Counted from the stretch's first letter, positions 13,419 to 25,223 are shown. The stretch is 64,000 nucleotides of DNA from Denticeps clupeoides (GCF_900700375.1 NC_041716.1:17606520-17670519), one strand, 5' to 3'. Numbers and translations: made by a program. The notes: generated from the sequence alone by a model not told the origin.

Positions 13419-14691
13419 ACTTGCCGTGGGCAGCGACCCTGCTGTTGGGCTCTGAGGCGGCTGTGCTGTGGACGAAAAATCTAAACCCGGCGCAGAAATA
13501 AAAGTGTCGGCCAAATAGATATCACTCCGCATTCGCGACTGAGCTCGAGTTACTGTCGCAAACTCGGAAAACTGTCGCAAACTCAGCGTCCACCTCGACC
13601 GGACTGGGTGACTCGTGGGAGCGTCTATCACTTCCAGAAGAGGAAGTACCTTCCCACCCGCTAAATCATTCCCAAGGATAAAATCAACTCCTTTAACAGG
13701 CAGCTCAGGACGAACCGCCACTTTACACAGGCCGGTATATAAATCCACATTTTTACTAAGTGCAGGGGCGCCTTCACGATGACCAACTCGATCTCCTGTA
13801 CTAAAATATGAGACCCACAGAATGAATCCCCAGAGAACGGTAAAAGACCCTCTAAAATGAAAGACTGGGCTGCTCCGGTATCACGTAAAATGCGGACCGG
13901 GACCTCACCTCTGCCCTCCGGCGAGAGAGAGACAGTACCTCGTAACACGAATGGTTCAAAAGACGCATCTAAGGTAGAAGGTGCGTTCACAGCACGAATA
14001 AAACCAACCCCTTTTGGTGCAGGTCCTCTTTGCGTGTTTTCCTTCTTCAATGTTGGACAATCCGCGATGAGATGGCAAGTCTCATGGCAGTAAAAACGCG
14101 CCCGAGATCCCCGCGGCGAACTAGGTGGAGATCTAGAATATGTTCTGCCGCCCCGCACACCTTCTCCATAGTCCTTTTTCCGTGACTGTGAAAACACAAT
14201 TTTATGTGTTAAAGAGTACTCGTCCGCACACACAGCAGCCTGTGCTAACGTGGAAACCTTCTGGTCGTTTAAATGGGTTGCCACAGCTTCAGGAATACAA
14301 TTCTTAAATTTCTCAAGTAACATTAACTCCCGCAGCTGATCCCATGTAGTTACTTCACTTGACACACACCACCGGTCGAATAAAGTTTCTTTTTCTCTGG
14401 CAAATTCAGCAAACATAAGCTGATCGGTTTTTCTAAATTTTCTGAACTTTTGCCTGTACGCCTCAGGCACAAGTTCATATGCATTCATTATGGCAGTTTT
14501 AACCAGGGCATGATCACAACTTTGCTGCACAGTGAGAGAGCAGTAAACCTCCTGAGCTTTTCCCACAAGCACACACTGTAGCAACAGAGTCCATACGTCT
14601 TCAGGCCACTTCAATGTGGTCGCAACACGCTCAAAATGGTTAAAATATTTCTCCACTTCCTTTTCAGAAAACGGAGGTACCATTCTAATGT

Positions 14692-16547
14692 GCCAATAAA
14701 ACATTGGACAGACTGTATGCCAACACAAAAGAGGCATACAGTTCATCACCTCTCCCTCCCCTGGGAAGATCTGATCACAACCTGGTGCACCTTGTCCCAG
14801 TGTACGAGCCCTTAGTGCGCAGGGAGCCAGCAGTCACCCGCACAGTACAGAGATGGTCTGAGGAGAGCGAGGAGGCTCTAAAGGACTGTTTTGAGTCGAC
14901 TGTGTGGGATGTGCTGTGTGACGACCATGGGGAGGACATAGACAACATTGTGACATGCATTACTGAATACATAAACGTACGGTGCTACCCCAACAACAAA
15001 CCCTGGATTACTGCAGAAATCAAGGCCGTCCTCAAGCAGAAGAGGGGGGCCTTCAAATCAGGAGACAAGGAGGAGCTGAAAAGGGTGCAGAGGGAATTAA
15101 AAAGACTAATCAGGGATGAAAAGGACAGCTACAGGCAGAGGATGGAAAACCAGCTCCAGCAGAACAATGTCTGCGGAGTCTGGAAGGGCCTCAGAACCAT
15201 CTCAGGCCACAAAGAAAATAACTCTCTGCCGGTGGGGGATGTGAGGTGGGCAAATGAGCTGAATCACTTTTTCAACAGGTTTGATTCATCTGCCACTGAC
15301 TCTCCCTCCAAACTGTCCTCTCTAATGCAGCCCTTAACACCTGCTGCAGACACCCCCACCTCTATTCACACCTCCTCTACACCCCCCAGCCCCACCTCTA
15401 TTCACACCTCCTCTACTCTTCACACCGCTGACTGCTCCCCCTCCCCAACCACGGCATCCAGCACCCATCCAGCACACGGCTCCAGCCTGTCTCTCTCAAC
15501 CACGCAGGTTAGGAGAGAACTGAGGAGGATGAAAGCTAGGAAGGCAGCGGGCCCAGATGGAATCAGCTCAAGGCTTGTCAGGTCCTGCGCAGATCAGCTG
15601 TGTGGGGTGTTGACGCACATTTTTAACCTGAGCCTGAAGCTGGGGAGAGTCCCACAGCTCTGTGGGTACCAGTGCCAAAGACTCCACATCCCAAGGACCT
15701 CAACAGCTACAGGCCGGTGGCGCTGACATCCCACCTGATGAAGACCCTGGAGCGGCTGATCCTGGCCCAGCTTCGGCCTATGGTGAACTCATCACTGGAC
15801 CCGCTTCAGATTGCTTACCAGCCTGGCATCGTTCCCTCTCTCACCTGGAGACCGCTAGGAGCACTGTGAGAATCATGTTCTTTGATTTCTCCAGTGCTTT
15901 CAACACCATTCTACCCACAATCCTGAGGGACAAGCTGGAGCACACAGGAGTGGACCTTCATCTAGCCACATGGATCCTGGACTACCTCACTAACCGACCA
16001 CAGTATGTGAGAACTCAGGGCTGTACGTCAGACACAGTTGTCTGCAGTACGGGGGCTCTGCAGGGAATGGTTCTTGCGCCGTTCCTCTTCACAATCTGTA
16101 CTGCAGACTTCTCACACAACTCCACCAACTGCTGACCCAGTGGAGGTGGTGAGTGACAGGAGAATGGTGGCTAAGCTGTCATCCCTGTTGGACAACATCT
16201 CCCACCCCATGCAAGAAACTCTGACAGCACTGAGCAGCTCCTTCAGTGGCAGGCTACTGCACCCACGATGTGGGAAGGAGAGGTTCAGAAGGTCTTTTCT
16301 TCCAACCGCAGTCAGACTCTATATCAAAGACCTCACAGCTGACCACACATACACAGACAAACACACACACTTTGGCACATTCTGTTAAATTGTTAACTGT
16401 TTAAATTGTAAATTTGTACATATATACAGATACATATTTATGTTATTTTTTGTGATGCTATTACCTTCTGCTTCTGTCCACTTTCTGCCGTGACAAGTGC
16501 AATTTCCCACTTGTGGGACTAATAAAGGTTTATCTTATCTTATCTTA
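14692..16547 (+). mobile_element. Rex1/Babar-like (CR1/L2 superclade) LINE, 5' truncated
   Basis: A non-LTR retrotransposon inserted in the gag region of the minus-strand gypsy fossil. The first frame (14704-15726) starts inside the endonuclease C-terminal part (LGRSDHNLV) and runs through the linker into RT (RKAAGPDGISSRLV near 15540). RT then continues in other frames: LNSYRPVALTSHLMKTLERL at about 15699-15758, FDFSSAFNT near 15883, and LQGMVLAPFLF near 16060, so at least two frameshifts are present. After residues near 16130 the sequence jumps to the C-terminal end (16139-16385); the YADD motif C region is missing. The 3' end has an AATAAA near 16522 and a TTATC tandem tail. Residues near 15350-15420 contain two copies of a Pro/Ser/Thr repeat. 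Dead copy; the exact clade is by eye. Confidence 0.8.
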
Positions 16548-17548
16548 TCAACCGACATCGAAAGCAGGTGGTGAGGGATCAGATGAGGGTGAAGAATGGG
16601 CATATTTAGAAGCCAACTCGAGCTCCACACGTTTTAATTGTAGTTCGTGTTGACGCTCGCGTTCCCGTTCTTCCCCTTCCCACATTTTAAGCTTTAGCTC
16701 ATGATCCAACTTCTTTATCTGGAGCTGATGTTCCAGTTCCCGAAGTGCCTGAACTTCCCGTTCGGCACGTAATTTTGCAGCGTCAAGCTGCATTTGTTTC
16801 TCCTGCAGCGACATTTCCTTCAGCTGCATCTCGGCCTCTACACTGCCTGCAGAATGTAGTGATTCCTCCACCGAAGGCGGGCTACTGGGCTTAGAAACGG
16901 AACCAATAACACCCTGCTCTACCAGGCTGATTTTTATAGCTTTCAAAACAGTATCTTTCAACCGTTTATCCGCACCAGTTATGGGAATTTGGTAAAATTC
17001 CGCTACTGCCACTAGCTGGTCCTTGGTGAAACTGTCCAAAAATTCTTCTGACGGACTCTCAGAAAACCCCACGAATTCCGAAGCCATGTTAAACGATTTA
17101 ACATCGTAAAGTCTACCCGATTACCGAAAGCACTGATAAAACGAAACTAACTATGTGCTACGATAATATTAAAAAAATTTACGAACTGCATGCTGGCTAA
17201 CAACCACGACCTGCGGTGACCTCGCGTAACCCTGGAAGTCCAGCCCCTACACCTGCCTATACAACACTGCCTACCACCTCGCTAGTCTTCGAGGAAGTAC
17301 CGGTTTTAGGCAACTTTAAACGCGGAACTCGCGGCTTCTCCCACCAGAGATGCCCGACGCGTACCTCTCCCTGGGGTTTTCCCCAAAAATAAGAAAGGCA
17401 AAAAAAAAAGGGTGGTAGTGGCCTAGTGGGTTAGACACTCGCCTATGAACCAGGAGTTCCATAAATTACAGACTCCTCCTACAAAAAGGAAAAACACCAA
17501 CAAGACAGAACATACAAACCACACGTCACATGATCACGGGACGTAACA

Positions 17549-18540
17549 GACACATACATATCAATCACATGGTTTCCGTCATTTATAAAAAGTGCTTGAG
17601 AGTAAGAGCCTTTGATTCATGAAACAAAATGCATTTTGTTCTTCTGAACAAAATATGCTTTCTGGATTATCATCTGGACCATGTCACTTTATCTTTGCCG
17701 TTTAGGTTTTTGAAGTTACTGTTGTTTGAACAGACAACGCTGATCTTGTGCATCTGTCCAAGAACCACAGCACAGCACACGGCACTTTTGTCTGTTTTGG
17801 AAACAGTGTGGCAAAAATGGGAATGCATACAAACAATCAGCTTTTCAGCTTTTCTATGATTCCTTTTTTTCTGCGGTAAACAAGGTTAAATGTGCTCGTT
17901 GGAGAATCTGTCGAATCGACCCCACATCGGTGACACAAGTAGAACAAAATGACCAAAATACAACAATTTGAATCCCACTAAGCATGTGTGGAAGGGGATG
18001 GCAAGAGAATTTTACAATAAAGGGACATCAATTCAAGACTGGATGCCTTTCATGAAGTCATCTTCACTACATGTACCAACATTCCCACCATTTTGTCTAT
18101 TTACATTTACATTTACAGCATTTATTAGACGCCCTTATCCAGAGCGACTTACAATCAGTAGTTACAGGGACAGTCAGGGTTAAATGTCTTGCTCAGGGAC
18201 ACAATGGTAGTAAGTGGGATTCAAACCCGGGCCTTCTGGTTCATAGGCGAGTGTGTTACTCACTAGGCTACTACCACCCTATTGCTCCCAGTTTATTTGT
18301 GCATTTTGAACCTCTGTGTACATTCTGGTTATGATCCAGTAGCACAATAAAGCAAATACATGTAATTTTCCACCTGGCCTTAAGATTTGCATTCACTAAT
18401 CATGCGATAAGACAAAACTTTATTTATCCCGAGAGCTACATTCTTTTGTCCTATAAACATGCTCAATGCAATGAGAGGAAATAACAATATTCAGTACAGT
18501 GTAAGAAAAGGAAGAACAGAACAGTAGTAATAGTGCAATA
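17549..18540 (+). repeat. Spacer R-repeat of the snRNA array, copy 1
   Basis: This stretch matches 37020-37630 (same strand) and 57920-57080 (inverted) over most of its length. Shared landmarks are AAAAAGTGCTTGAGAGTAAG near 17587 and GAACAAAATATGC near 17645. The open frames here are remnants of whatever the repeat encodes and are not recognisable. A SINE A copy is inserted at 18101-18280 (minus). Confidence 0.7.
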
Positions 18541-18606
18541 AAGAGCAATTTACAGTTTTTTTTAAGTGTTCTCTGTTCTTTCTCTATAGTTGATACAATG
18601 TTTATA

Positions 18607-18775
18607 TGGGTGGTAGTAGCCTCGCCTGTGAACCAGAAGACCCAGGTTCAAATCCCATTTACTACCATTGTGTCCCTGAGCAAGACACTTAACCCTGAGT
18701 GTCTCCAGGGGGACTGTCCCTGTAACTTCTGATTTTAAGATTGTAAGGGTGTCTGATAAATGCTGCAACTGTAAT
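18607..18775 (+). repeat. SINE family A, slightly shortened head
   Basis: The head GGTGGTAGTAGCCTCGCC, the B box GGTTCAAATCC, the body and the CTGATAAATGCTG tail are recognisable; the terminal TGTAAATG repeats are degraded. Confidence 0.8.
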
Positions 18776-18780
18776 TAAAG

Positions 18781-19200
18781 TTTTTTTATTAAACGTTGCC
18801 TTTATACTTAACATTTCATTATGCAGTTCAAATTGGGTTTAAACAGATATTTCATAAGACTGTAATATGTTGGTTCTGTGAATTTAAATTTGAACAATTG
18901 TTCTGGGAAGTAATAATTAAACACACTTTGAAAAACAAGTGAAAAAAAATAGATAATAACTAATTATAGTAACCAAATAATTACTTACGATTTATTATTA
19001 AGTTGGAGTAGGTTTTTAAATACAACTGATACCAAGCTAAAGTTAAATTTACAATATTTGCAAATAAAACCCTTTAGTTTAAGTTATTACTGTTATGGCA
19101 CACATTTGATAAAATATCAATGGGAGTGAGATCCTTGCCCTCTGAGAAACTACTCAAGAAAGAAGCTCAAATCCTATTGGCTGCCTTTTGTCTTTGCATC
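18781..19200. other. AT-rich sequence with nothing recognised
   Basis: Unique-looking AT-rich DNA between a SINE and the U2-promoter-like block. I see no gene, terminal repeat or RNA signature in it. Confidence 0.4.
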
Positions 19201-19259
19201 CTATTGGCCTGTTGTCTGTTATGACTATCCGCGACCGGCCTTCGCGGGAGAAACGAGAC

Positions 19260-19655
19260 TTTTGTAGATTAAAAGTACAAAAAGTACCGTGCACGTTGTG
19301 TGTTGTGTGGTATTTTCCGCTGTGTTTGTGAGATTTGCTGTTTTAATTTAGTCGGTTCCTCCCAGCAGCGTTCGGCATCACGTTGAGTTCACAGTTTCTC
19401 CTGTCTGTAATGTGATTGGTCGGTGGCCTTATTTAATGCTAACTTTGCCCAGTTCGTGTTTTTAATAGTAGATTATCGCATGGCGCTTGTTATTTTCATC
19501 TTCATAAAGTGGCTAAATTGGTCACACTAGAACCCGTGCGACATGTCTTGTCCGTTGTTACAATGGCGCTGAAGTCAGGATCCCCGTTTCTGTGAAGTGT
19601 GTGTTTGAGAAAGATTTCCCTGACGCTGAGCAGTACTAGCGCTGTCATACTCCAC
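19260..19655 (+). promoter_or_regulatory. Diverged U2 snRNA promoter upstream of a UBE2H copy
   Basis: The block aligns by eye, in order, with the 5' flank of the U2 genes (compare 31990-32356). Shared pieces include GCGTTCGGCATCAC near 19369, CTGTCTGTAATGTGATTGG (an inverted CCAAT) near 19401, AGAACCCGTGCGACATGTC near 19530, ATGGCGCTGAA near 19564 and a proximal-sequence-element-like TCTGTGAAGTGTGTG at about 19589-19603. Similarity stops at CCTGACGCTGAGC near 19619-19631, about 12 bases before where U2 would begin, and the UBE2H copy starts 38 bases later. No U2 body is present. In live U2 genes the PSE region recruits SNAPc and Pol II. Confidence 0.75.
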
Positions 19656-19668
19656 ATTATCGTAATAA

Positions 19669-20220
19669 ATGTCCTCTCCGAACCCGGGCAAGCGGCGAAT
19701 GGATACCGACGTGGTGAATCTCATTAATAGAAAGCATGAAGTTACCATCCTCAGCGTACTGAACGAGTTAGTAGTGAAATTTTACGGACCACAAGGAACA
19801 CCTTACGAAGGAGGTGTTTGGAAGGTGCGAGTACATTTACCAGAAAAATACCCTTTCAAGTCCCCATCAATAGGTTTTATGACTAAAATATTCCATCCAA
19901 ATATTGATGAAGCGTCAGGGACTGTTTGGTTAGATGTGATCAACCAGGCCTGGACTGCCCTTTATGATCTCACCAATATTTTCGAGTCATTGTTACCTCA
20001 ATTGCTAGCGTACCCTAATCCTATTGACCCTCTGAATGGAGGTGCAGCTGCCATGTACCTGCATCGGCCAGAAGAGTACAAACAGAAAATCAAAGAATAC
20101 ATCCAGAAATATGCAACAGAAGAGGCTCTGAAGGAGCAGGAGGAAAGTGCCAGGGATTCCTCCTCGGAGAGTTCGATGTCCGACTTCTCAGAAGACGAGG
20201 CCCAGGACATGGAGTTGTAA
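19669..20220 (+). CDS. ube2h-like: UBE2H-like E2 enzyme, intronless retrocopy with Cys87 to Trp
   Basis: An uninterrupted 183-codon frame with start and stop, the same length as vertebrate UBE2H, and clearly that protein from the N-terminal [16 protein letters not shown] to the acidic tail ending [12 protein letters not shown]2H is an E2 that accepts ubiquitin as a thioester and passes it on with E3 partners, notably the CTLH complex. The UBC fold is intact by sequence: [13 protein letters not shown] (residues 39-51), [11 protein letters not shown] (60-70) and the HPN motif (76-78). The catalytic Cys87, however, is Trp (codon TGG, at 19927-19929) in [12 protein letters not shown], so the product cannot form the thioester. 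I count about 17 other differences from my memory of the human protein. The lack of introns points to retroposition. It sits directly behind a U2-type promoter. It may be a pseudogene still open by chance, or an expressed catalytically dead variant. Confidence 0.85.
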   Translation: MSSPNPGKRRMDTDVVNLINRKHEVTILSVLNELVVKFYGPQGTPYEGGVWKVRVHLPEKYPFKSPSIGFMTKIFHPNIDEASGTVWLDVINQAWTALYDLTNIFESLLPQLLAYPNPIDPLNGGAAAMYLHRPEEYKQKIKEYIQKYATEEALKEQEESARDSSSESSMSDFSEDEAQDMEL

Positions 20221-20640
20221 TGAAAGCCAGACTCCTAAATATCAGAAGCAGACTTATGATATTCATATTAAAACAAGGCAATTTTTTTTATTACTAAACA
20301 GGAATTTGTATGACTATATAAATAGCATCTAGGTTAAATTGCACCCTTCCGTGAAGGTTTCTTCATTTCTTTATCATCCAGCCCACAAATATAGCAAAGA
20401 GCATTGTCTCATCCATAAGTGGTTCAGGGAAATTTATTTACTCAAAATGTTACTATCATCATATATTTTTATGCATTTAAAAGCAACCCGTACTCTCACA
20501 TAACATCATCTGCGAATGAGCACCTGAATGTGGTTTTTGACTTTTGACACCTAAAAGGAAAAAAAAATTGTAGCTTGTAGCTTAACTCTAACTTAATTAT
20601 ATATTTGCCATGTTAATATGCCTACTCTGTGTCCTGTTTT
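20221..20640 (+). other. Downstream flank of the UBE2H copy
   Basis: AT-rich sequence with no clear poly(A) tract or target duplication. It may contain some retrocopy 3' UTR, but that cannot be told from sequence alone. Confidence 0.35.
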
Positions 20641-21184
20641 TTCTTTGCTTTTACTGTACGGCGTACGGCTCGTACGGCGTAACGCTACTGATCTTATTTT
20701 GGGATGACTGAGAAGTCCCCGGTGTTTCTCTCATTGTCATGCACTCTTCATGCAGCACGCGATGCTGTTTCAGGTGGTGAAACATGTTTGTTGTGCTTAG
20801 TCGCAATTTTTGTTAAGCATGACCTGCACAACGTGTACATCGTCTTTTCTGAATCCAAAATACCTCCAAATAATGGAAGATGATTTATGTTTTGGCACCA
20901 AGTCAAATTCTGCACTACCACCAGCCGCATTATATCCCGCACTCATTTTCTTTCTTTTTCATTTCTCCGCTGTCTCTGTAGTGTGTGCGCGCTGTCTTTA
21001 GCGGTGCATTCAAGGCCACTCGTAAAACTGATGTTCGTTGTGTGACTGCCAGAGTTGTATGAAGGGCGGGGCGAGCGCGGGGAGGGGAAATCTATATCGT
21101 CTATATCGTTGCTTTTTCCGATAGTAATATCTTGAAAGTTCATATCGAGATATAGATACGATAACGAAATATCGTTCAGCCCTA
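20640..21184 (-). mobile_element. hAT-type DNA transposon remnant
   Basis: The right end ends in CGTTCAGCCCTA, a typical hAT terminus (TAGGGCTGAACG on the minus strand), preceded by the short ATATCG-rich inverted motifs common in fish hAT ends. A GC-rich stretch (21058-21095) and a small palindromic GTACGGCGTACGGC cluster (near 20655) are included. The left end is uncertain. Confidence 0.55.
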
Positions 21185-21579
21185 GTGTTGATGGACGCTT
21201 TTCTGCTTTTCGGTTTTTCAGGACTGCACTGCTGTGTCCTCCTCTCTCGTTGGCAAGCTGGCTACAAAAACCGACTGAGTATCCTGGGAAAAATTTCTCT
21301 GTAACATTTTCCTACCAGTTTTTGTGCTTTTAAGACTATTTCATTTGCCTGGTCTTTCTGCAACACTTTCTGCTTGAGGCTGAGGAAGGGAGAACTGACA
21401 TCCTCAGAAAGCTGATGTCATCTCGAACCATCTTGAATTAAAAAAAACTGACAGTGGATGTAACCGTGGTTTCAGCAGGATATGATAATGAATAATCTTT
21501 CATCATAAATTGAGAATGTGTGTATAATTTCTGCAGGCAAATTCTCTAGAGTGGGATTCTCTCATTATTTACACAAGGT

Positions 21580-22310
21580 GCTGCTGTAGTGTCCCATCAC
21601 ATGGACTCTTCTAGCTCCTCCCATCTGGGAGACACTTTCGCAGCATCGGGACCCGGTACACCAGACTGCAAAATAGCTTTTCCCCACATCAGACTGCTGA
21701 ACTGACTCGCTGCCCCTGATTCCCCCTCACACAAAAACGGACTGTTAAATGACTGAACTGCAGTTTGCATTTTACACATCACTGTCTCGGTGATGCACTA
21801 TGAACAACAACCTCATTCTCAGGAGTTCTGTCCATGTTGAAGTTAAACTTTCATACTGATTTATTTCGGTATGTCTACTCCATGTGAATATGTCCACTTT
21901 GTGTCCCGTTTTTTTCTTGTTTTCACTATAACCGCAGCTTTGTCATCCTGTCTTTCTGTATGCTGGACTGTATAGAGTTAAGATGACAATAAAGTTTACT
22001 TGTATTTATTAAGTCCCTACGTCTAGCGATAATACACAGCTTTTGTTGGAAAACATAGAAATAGGGATGACAAGGACTACAGAGAACTGACCAGGGACCA
22101 GCAGAACTTCCTCTAGATCAACACTGGAAAGACCAAGGAGCTGGTGGTCGACTTCCGCAAGCACAAACATCCTCCACTATAACCACTGAACATCCAGGGT
22201 ATGGACATTGAGGCTGTGGAGACCTACAGGTAGCTTGGGGTTAATCTGAAAAGGAACTGGACTGGACTAACAACTCTGATGCCCGATGACTAAGAAAGGT
22301 GGGGCTCGTG
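21580..22310 (+). repeat. LINE remnants co-linear with the spacer of the active snRNA units
   Basis: Positions 21580-21760 correspond to a LINE ORF C-terminal end (GPGTPDCK near 21651) and match 42610-42430 (minus) and the region around 50690-50610. Positions 22060-22270 are an RT fragment (TKELVVDFRKHK near 22132) matching 42300-42060 (minus). The two pieces come in the same order as downstream of U1 in the unit at 42-45 kb. Confidence 0.65.
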
Positions 22311-22475
22311 GACGGCCAGCCAAGGAAAACCCAGGAGGAGGGGTGAGGAGATTATGGAATTTGATTTCCTCAGTGTGTGCATGTGTGTATGATGGGGCCA
22401 TTGTGAATTCTGGGAGCCAGGCCTTCATAGGAGATCATCTGTAGCAGCCAGGGTCCTGTATCTGGATGTGAACTG

Positions 22476-22860
22476 TTAACTTTGCTGCTCCACTCTGTGT
22501 CGCTCCAGCACTCCGCTGGGCTCTGGGTCTAAGGATGGCAGAGGCTGGACTTGTGCCACAGCTGTTGCTTTGTGTGCCCCGCGACCAACATGTAAACGCT
22601 GTAGCAGAAGATTAACCTCCTGTGACAACTGCTCAATGATAGTGGCCTGCCGCAAAACCCACAAAGCTGAGAACTCCGCGGGGTTAATGTTTGGCTCAGT
22701 CATTCTGACACAGAAATGAGGAGAGACAGGACAATGAGCACCTGAATGTGGAAACAAAAAAACAGTTTTGGAGAGGCGCAAGGAGGCAGGTGAATTTCCA
22801 CAAAGTTGATCTGCGAGTGTGGGGTTAGCCCAAGCTGCAATATCCATCTTGTCCTTTTAT
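22476..22860 (-). mobile_element. Ty3/gypsy gag N-terminal fragment, broken
   Basis: A minus-strand frame whose inner part (MTEPNINPAEFSALWVLRQ, from about 22703) looks like the start of a fish Ty3/gypsy gag, with a hydrophobic heptad pattern after it. It lies downstream of the pol fossil at 23.2-24.9 kb, so it may belong to a different or rearranged element. The assignment is tentative. Confidence 0.45.
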
Positions 22861-23199
22861 AGGAGTCAGGTCACCCCATTTCTGCTGCGCTTCTGGTCAT
22901 GTGATAGTTTCATCAAGCAGCCATTTGTCACGCTCGGACTCTGTGATTAGATGAAAGAGCGAATTTTGGCAGGGACGTGGAGGTCTGACCTCGTGTTGCA
23001 GATCGTACTGTGACAGGACATTGGCAACATCCAATTCTGATGCGTCTATTGTTATGTTTGCTGTTTCTGAATGAATACGTGGACTCTCGACACGCGTTTG
23101 CTTCATTATTTCTTTTATTTCCGTATACCAACAATGCCTTACAGAAGCACTCACAACTCGGAACACATGCAGAAAGAACACTGCCCAACACTCCCCTTG

Positions 23200-24915
23200 T
23201 GCATATGTAACATCTTTCCACTGACGAGGCAGGTTGAGCAGTCCTTCACCGTAAATTCAATATCCCTGTTGATCCCAGGCCACCACACACTGTCACAGCA
23301 GCGCTGCTTGATTTTACAATGCCCAGGTGTCCTTCATGAGCCATGGCCAGGATGCGAGGTTGTAGGCTGCCGGGGATGACGGCCCGCAGTCCTTGTGCCA
23401 CACAGACCTCATTTCAGCAGGATAGCTCTTCTTTAATCCGATGAAATGGTGCCAGGTCCTTGGGCACTGTGCATGGCCACCCCCCTTGAATGAATTTGCA
23501 AAGCTGTGACAGCTGAAGCCAGTTGGAGGTCCTGTAGAGACACAACCTCCCGGAGTGGCCCATGAAACATATGGATAAGCTCTGACTCCAGTATATCTAT
23601 GGCTGCGCCTGGAGGAGTGTCTGGAGTCGCCCTGGAAAGGAGGTCTGCCACAACATTGTCACGACCGGGGGTAAACAGCGGAGTGAAATTAAATTGGAGG
23701 AGTCTCTCCGACCAGCAGTGTAGCCGAAGCGGCCTGTGCCCCGTGCCTGAAGATGAGAGTGCCTGATGTTGTAAGGGCCTGATGGTCTGTGTGGAGAGTG
23801 AAATGTCCGCCATATAAGTATATATGCCACCCCTCACATACCCAGACACAGGCCAATGCCTCCTGCTCCCCAACTGAATACTTCTTCTCAGCTGGAGTCA
23901 GAGATCGGGAGGCAAAAGCAATGGGGCGCTCAAAACCATGTTGGCATTGAGAAAGGACAGCACTGAGCGCTACACCAGAAGCATCACAGGTCAGAAAAGT
24001 GGGACAAGACTGGTCAAACTGAGCAAGCACCAGTGGTGAGGTAAGCTGGGCCTTTAGCTGATGGATGGCTGAGGAGCAGGCTGAGGACCAGGCCCATGGG
24101 GCTCTGGTTTTAAGAAGCACGCGGGCTACAGGGGCTGTAGTGGCAGAATTTTGAGGGAGAAAACACAAGTAGTATGCCACCATTCCTAGAAAGGATGCGA
24201 GCTGGGCTGGGCCGGAGGATTCAGGGAGATGTAGAAAAACCTCCACATTAGAATGTAATGGTGTGATGCCCTCTCCAGACAGGCTAGTGGAATTTGGAGA
24301 ATTTTGGATCCACGCATGGCCGGAGAGTCCCAGACTTCTTCCGTGCAAGCACCAGTTTGGAGACCCAGGGTGAAGGCCAGCTCCAGCAGGTTGTTGAGTT
24401 CAGCAGTGACTTCATCATGGAGAGCCAGAAAGAGGCGGCGCAATGGCTGAATGACCAGTCGTAGCCAGTTTGAGCAGGGGCTGGTGGTAAAATGAGGTGA
24501 GACAGCCCAGGCCAGTGGACAGAGAGGGCCAGCGCTGCTGCCAGGGTGAGCCCACCATGAGAATGGTGGCACCATCCACATCAATCACTGAAAAGCCCCG
24601 ACTGCTATACAAGTCCAAACCCATTAGGTTAGCCCTATGACGAGAGACGTGAAAAGTAAAAGATGGTAATGTCACACTCTGATACTGAAGCAGTAGGGAA
24701 ATGGTGCCCACCATGTCTATTTTGGAATTCCTATATCCACTCAGGAGCTCACAGTCAGGGTGGAGGTTTTGATGGGAAAAAACTGCTTGACAGGGGACAG
24801 GTTCATGAAGGAGCGTGAAGCCCCTGTATCCAGCAGCGGGTGGAGACGTTGATGGTCGGATGGTGCCATTGTGTAGAGCTGTGAAGGGAAAAATGTATGG
24901 GCCTGAACTTCTCAT
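23200..24915 (-). mobile_element. Ty3/gypsy pol fossil
   Basis: A minus-strand Ty3/gypsy fragment with the usual gene order. A protease-like region (about 24915-24420, MGLDLYSSRGFSVIDVDG), the end of RT and the connection (about 24350-24100, SFLGMVAYYLCFLP), RNase H (about 24100-23640, LTCDASGVALSAVLSQ and LHTDHQAL) and the start of integrase (about 23410-23200, with HEGHLG) can be recognised. Several breaks are present; long dead. It differs from the Gmr1-type elements further left in both sequence and order. Confidence 0.75.
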
Positions 24916-25001
24916 GTGTTATTTGACCACCACCTTTGGTCATGAAACAATCAGAAGACAAATGTGTATCTTACATCTGACCTTGTTGACGCAAAACATG
25001 T

Positions 25002-25195
25002 ACATTTACAGCATTTATCAGACACCCTTATCCAGAGCAACTTACAATCAGTAGTTACAGGGACAGCCCCCCCCCCCGGAGCAACTTAGGGATTGTGTCT
25101 TGCTCAGGGACACAATTGTAGCAAGTGGGATTTGAACCTGGGTCTTCTGATTCATAGGTGAGTGTGTTACCCACTAGGCTACAACCACCCCTAAA
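25002..25195 (-). repeat. SINE family A
   Basis: Minus-strand copy with tail TTTACAGCATTTATCAGA at the left and the tRNA-like head at the right end; a C-run near 25070 is an expansion inside the copy. Confidence 0.8.
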
Positions 25196-25223
25196 AATTG
25201 CATGTACACAGTCCAACAAGCTT

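Larger units (their letters stand above)
12188..17547 (-). mobile_element. Second Gmr1-type Ty3/gypsy fossil, interrupted
   Basis: A minus-strand relative of the preceding element. Reading leftwards, a 5' LTR piece (17547-17448) matches the LTR at 6944-7327. An N-terminal gag segment with a long Glu/Lys/Gln-rich coiled coil follows (17087-16548), then the rest of gag with a CCHC knuckle (14690 to about 13990), protease (about 13900-13640), integrase (13010-12311) and a short RT tail ending at the junction near 12188. Integrase again precedes RT. A LINE (14692-16547), a family B SINE (13167-13418) and a SINE A piece (17411-17447) have been inserted. It carries several breaks and is not functional. 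Confidence 0.8.

Noticed and set aside
17629-17859. Frame shared with 37108-37389 and 57547-57828
   Set aside because: Shared because it lies in the R-repeat; the protein does not resemble a known family and differs in reading at its ends.
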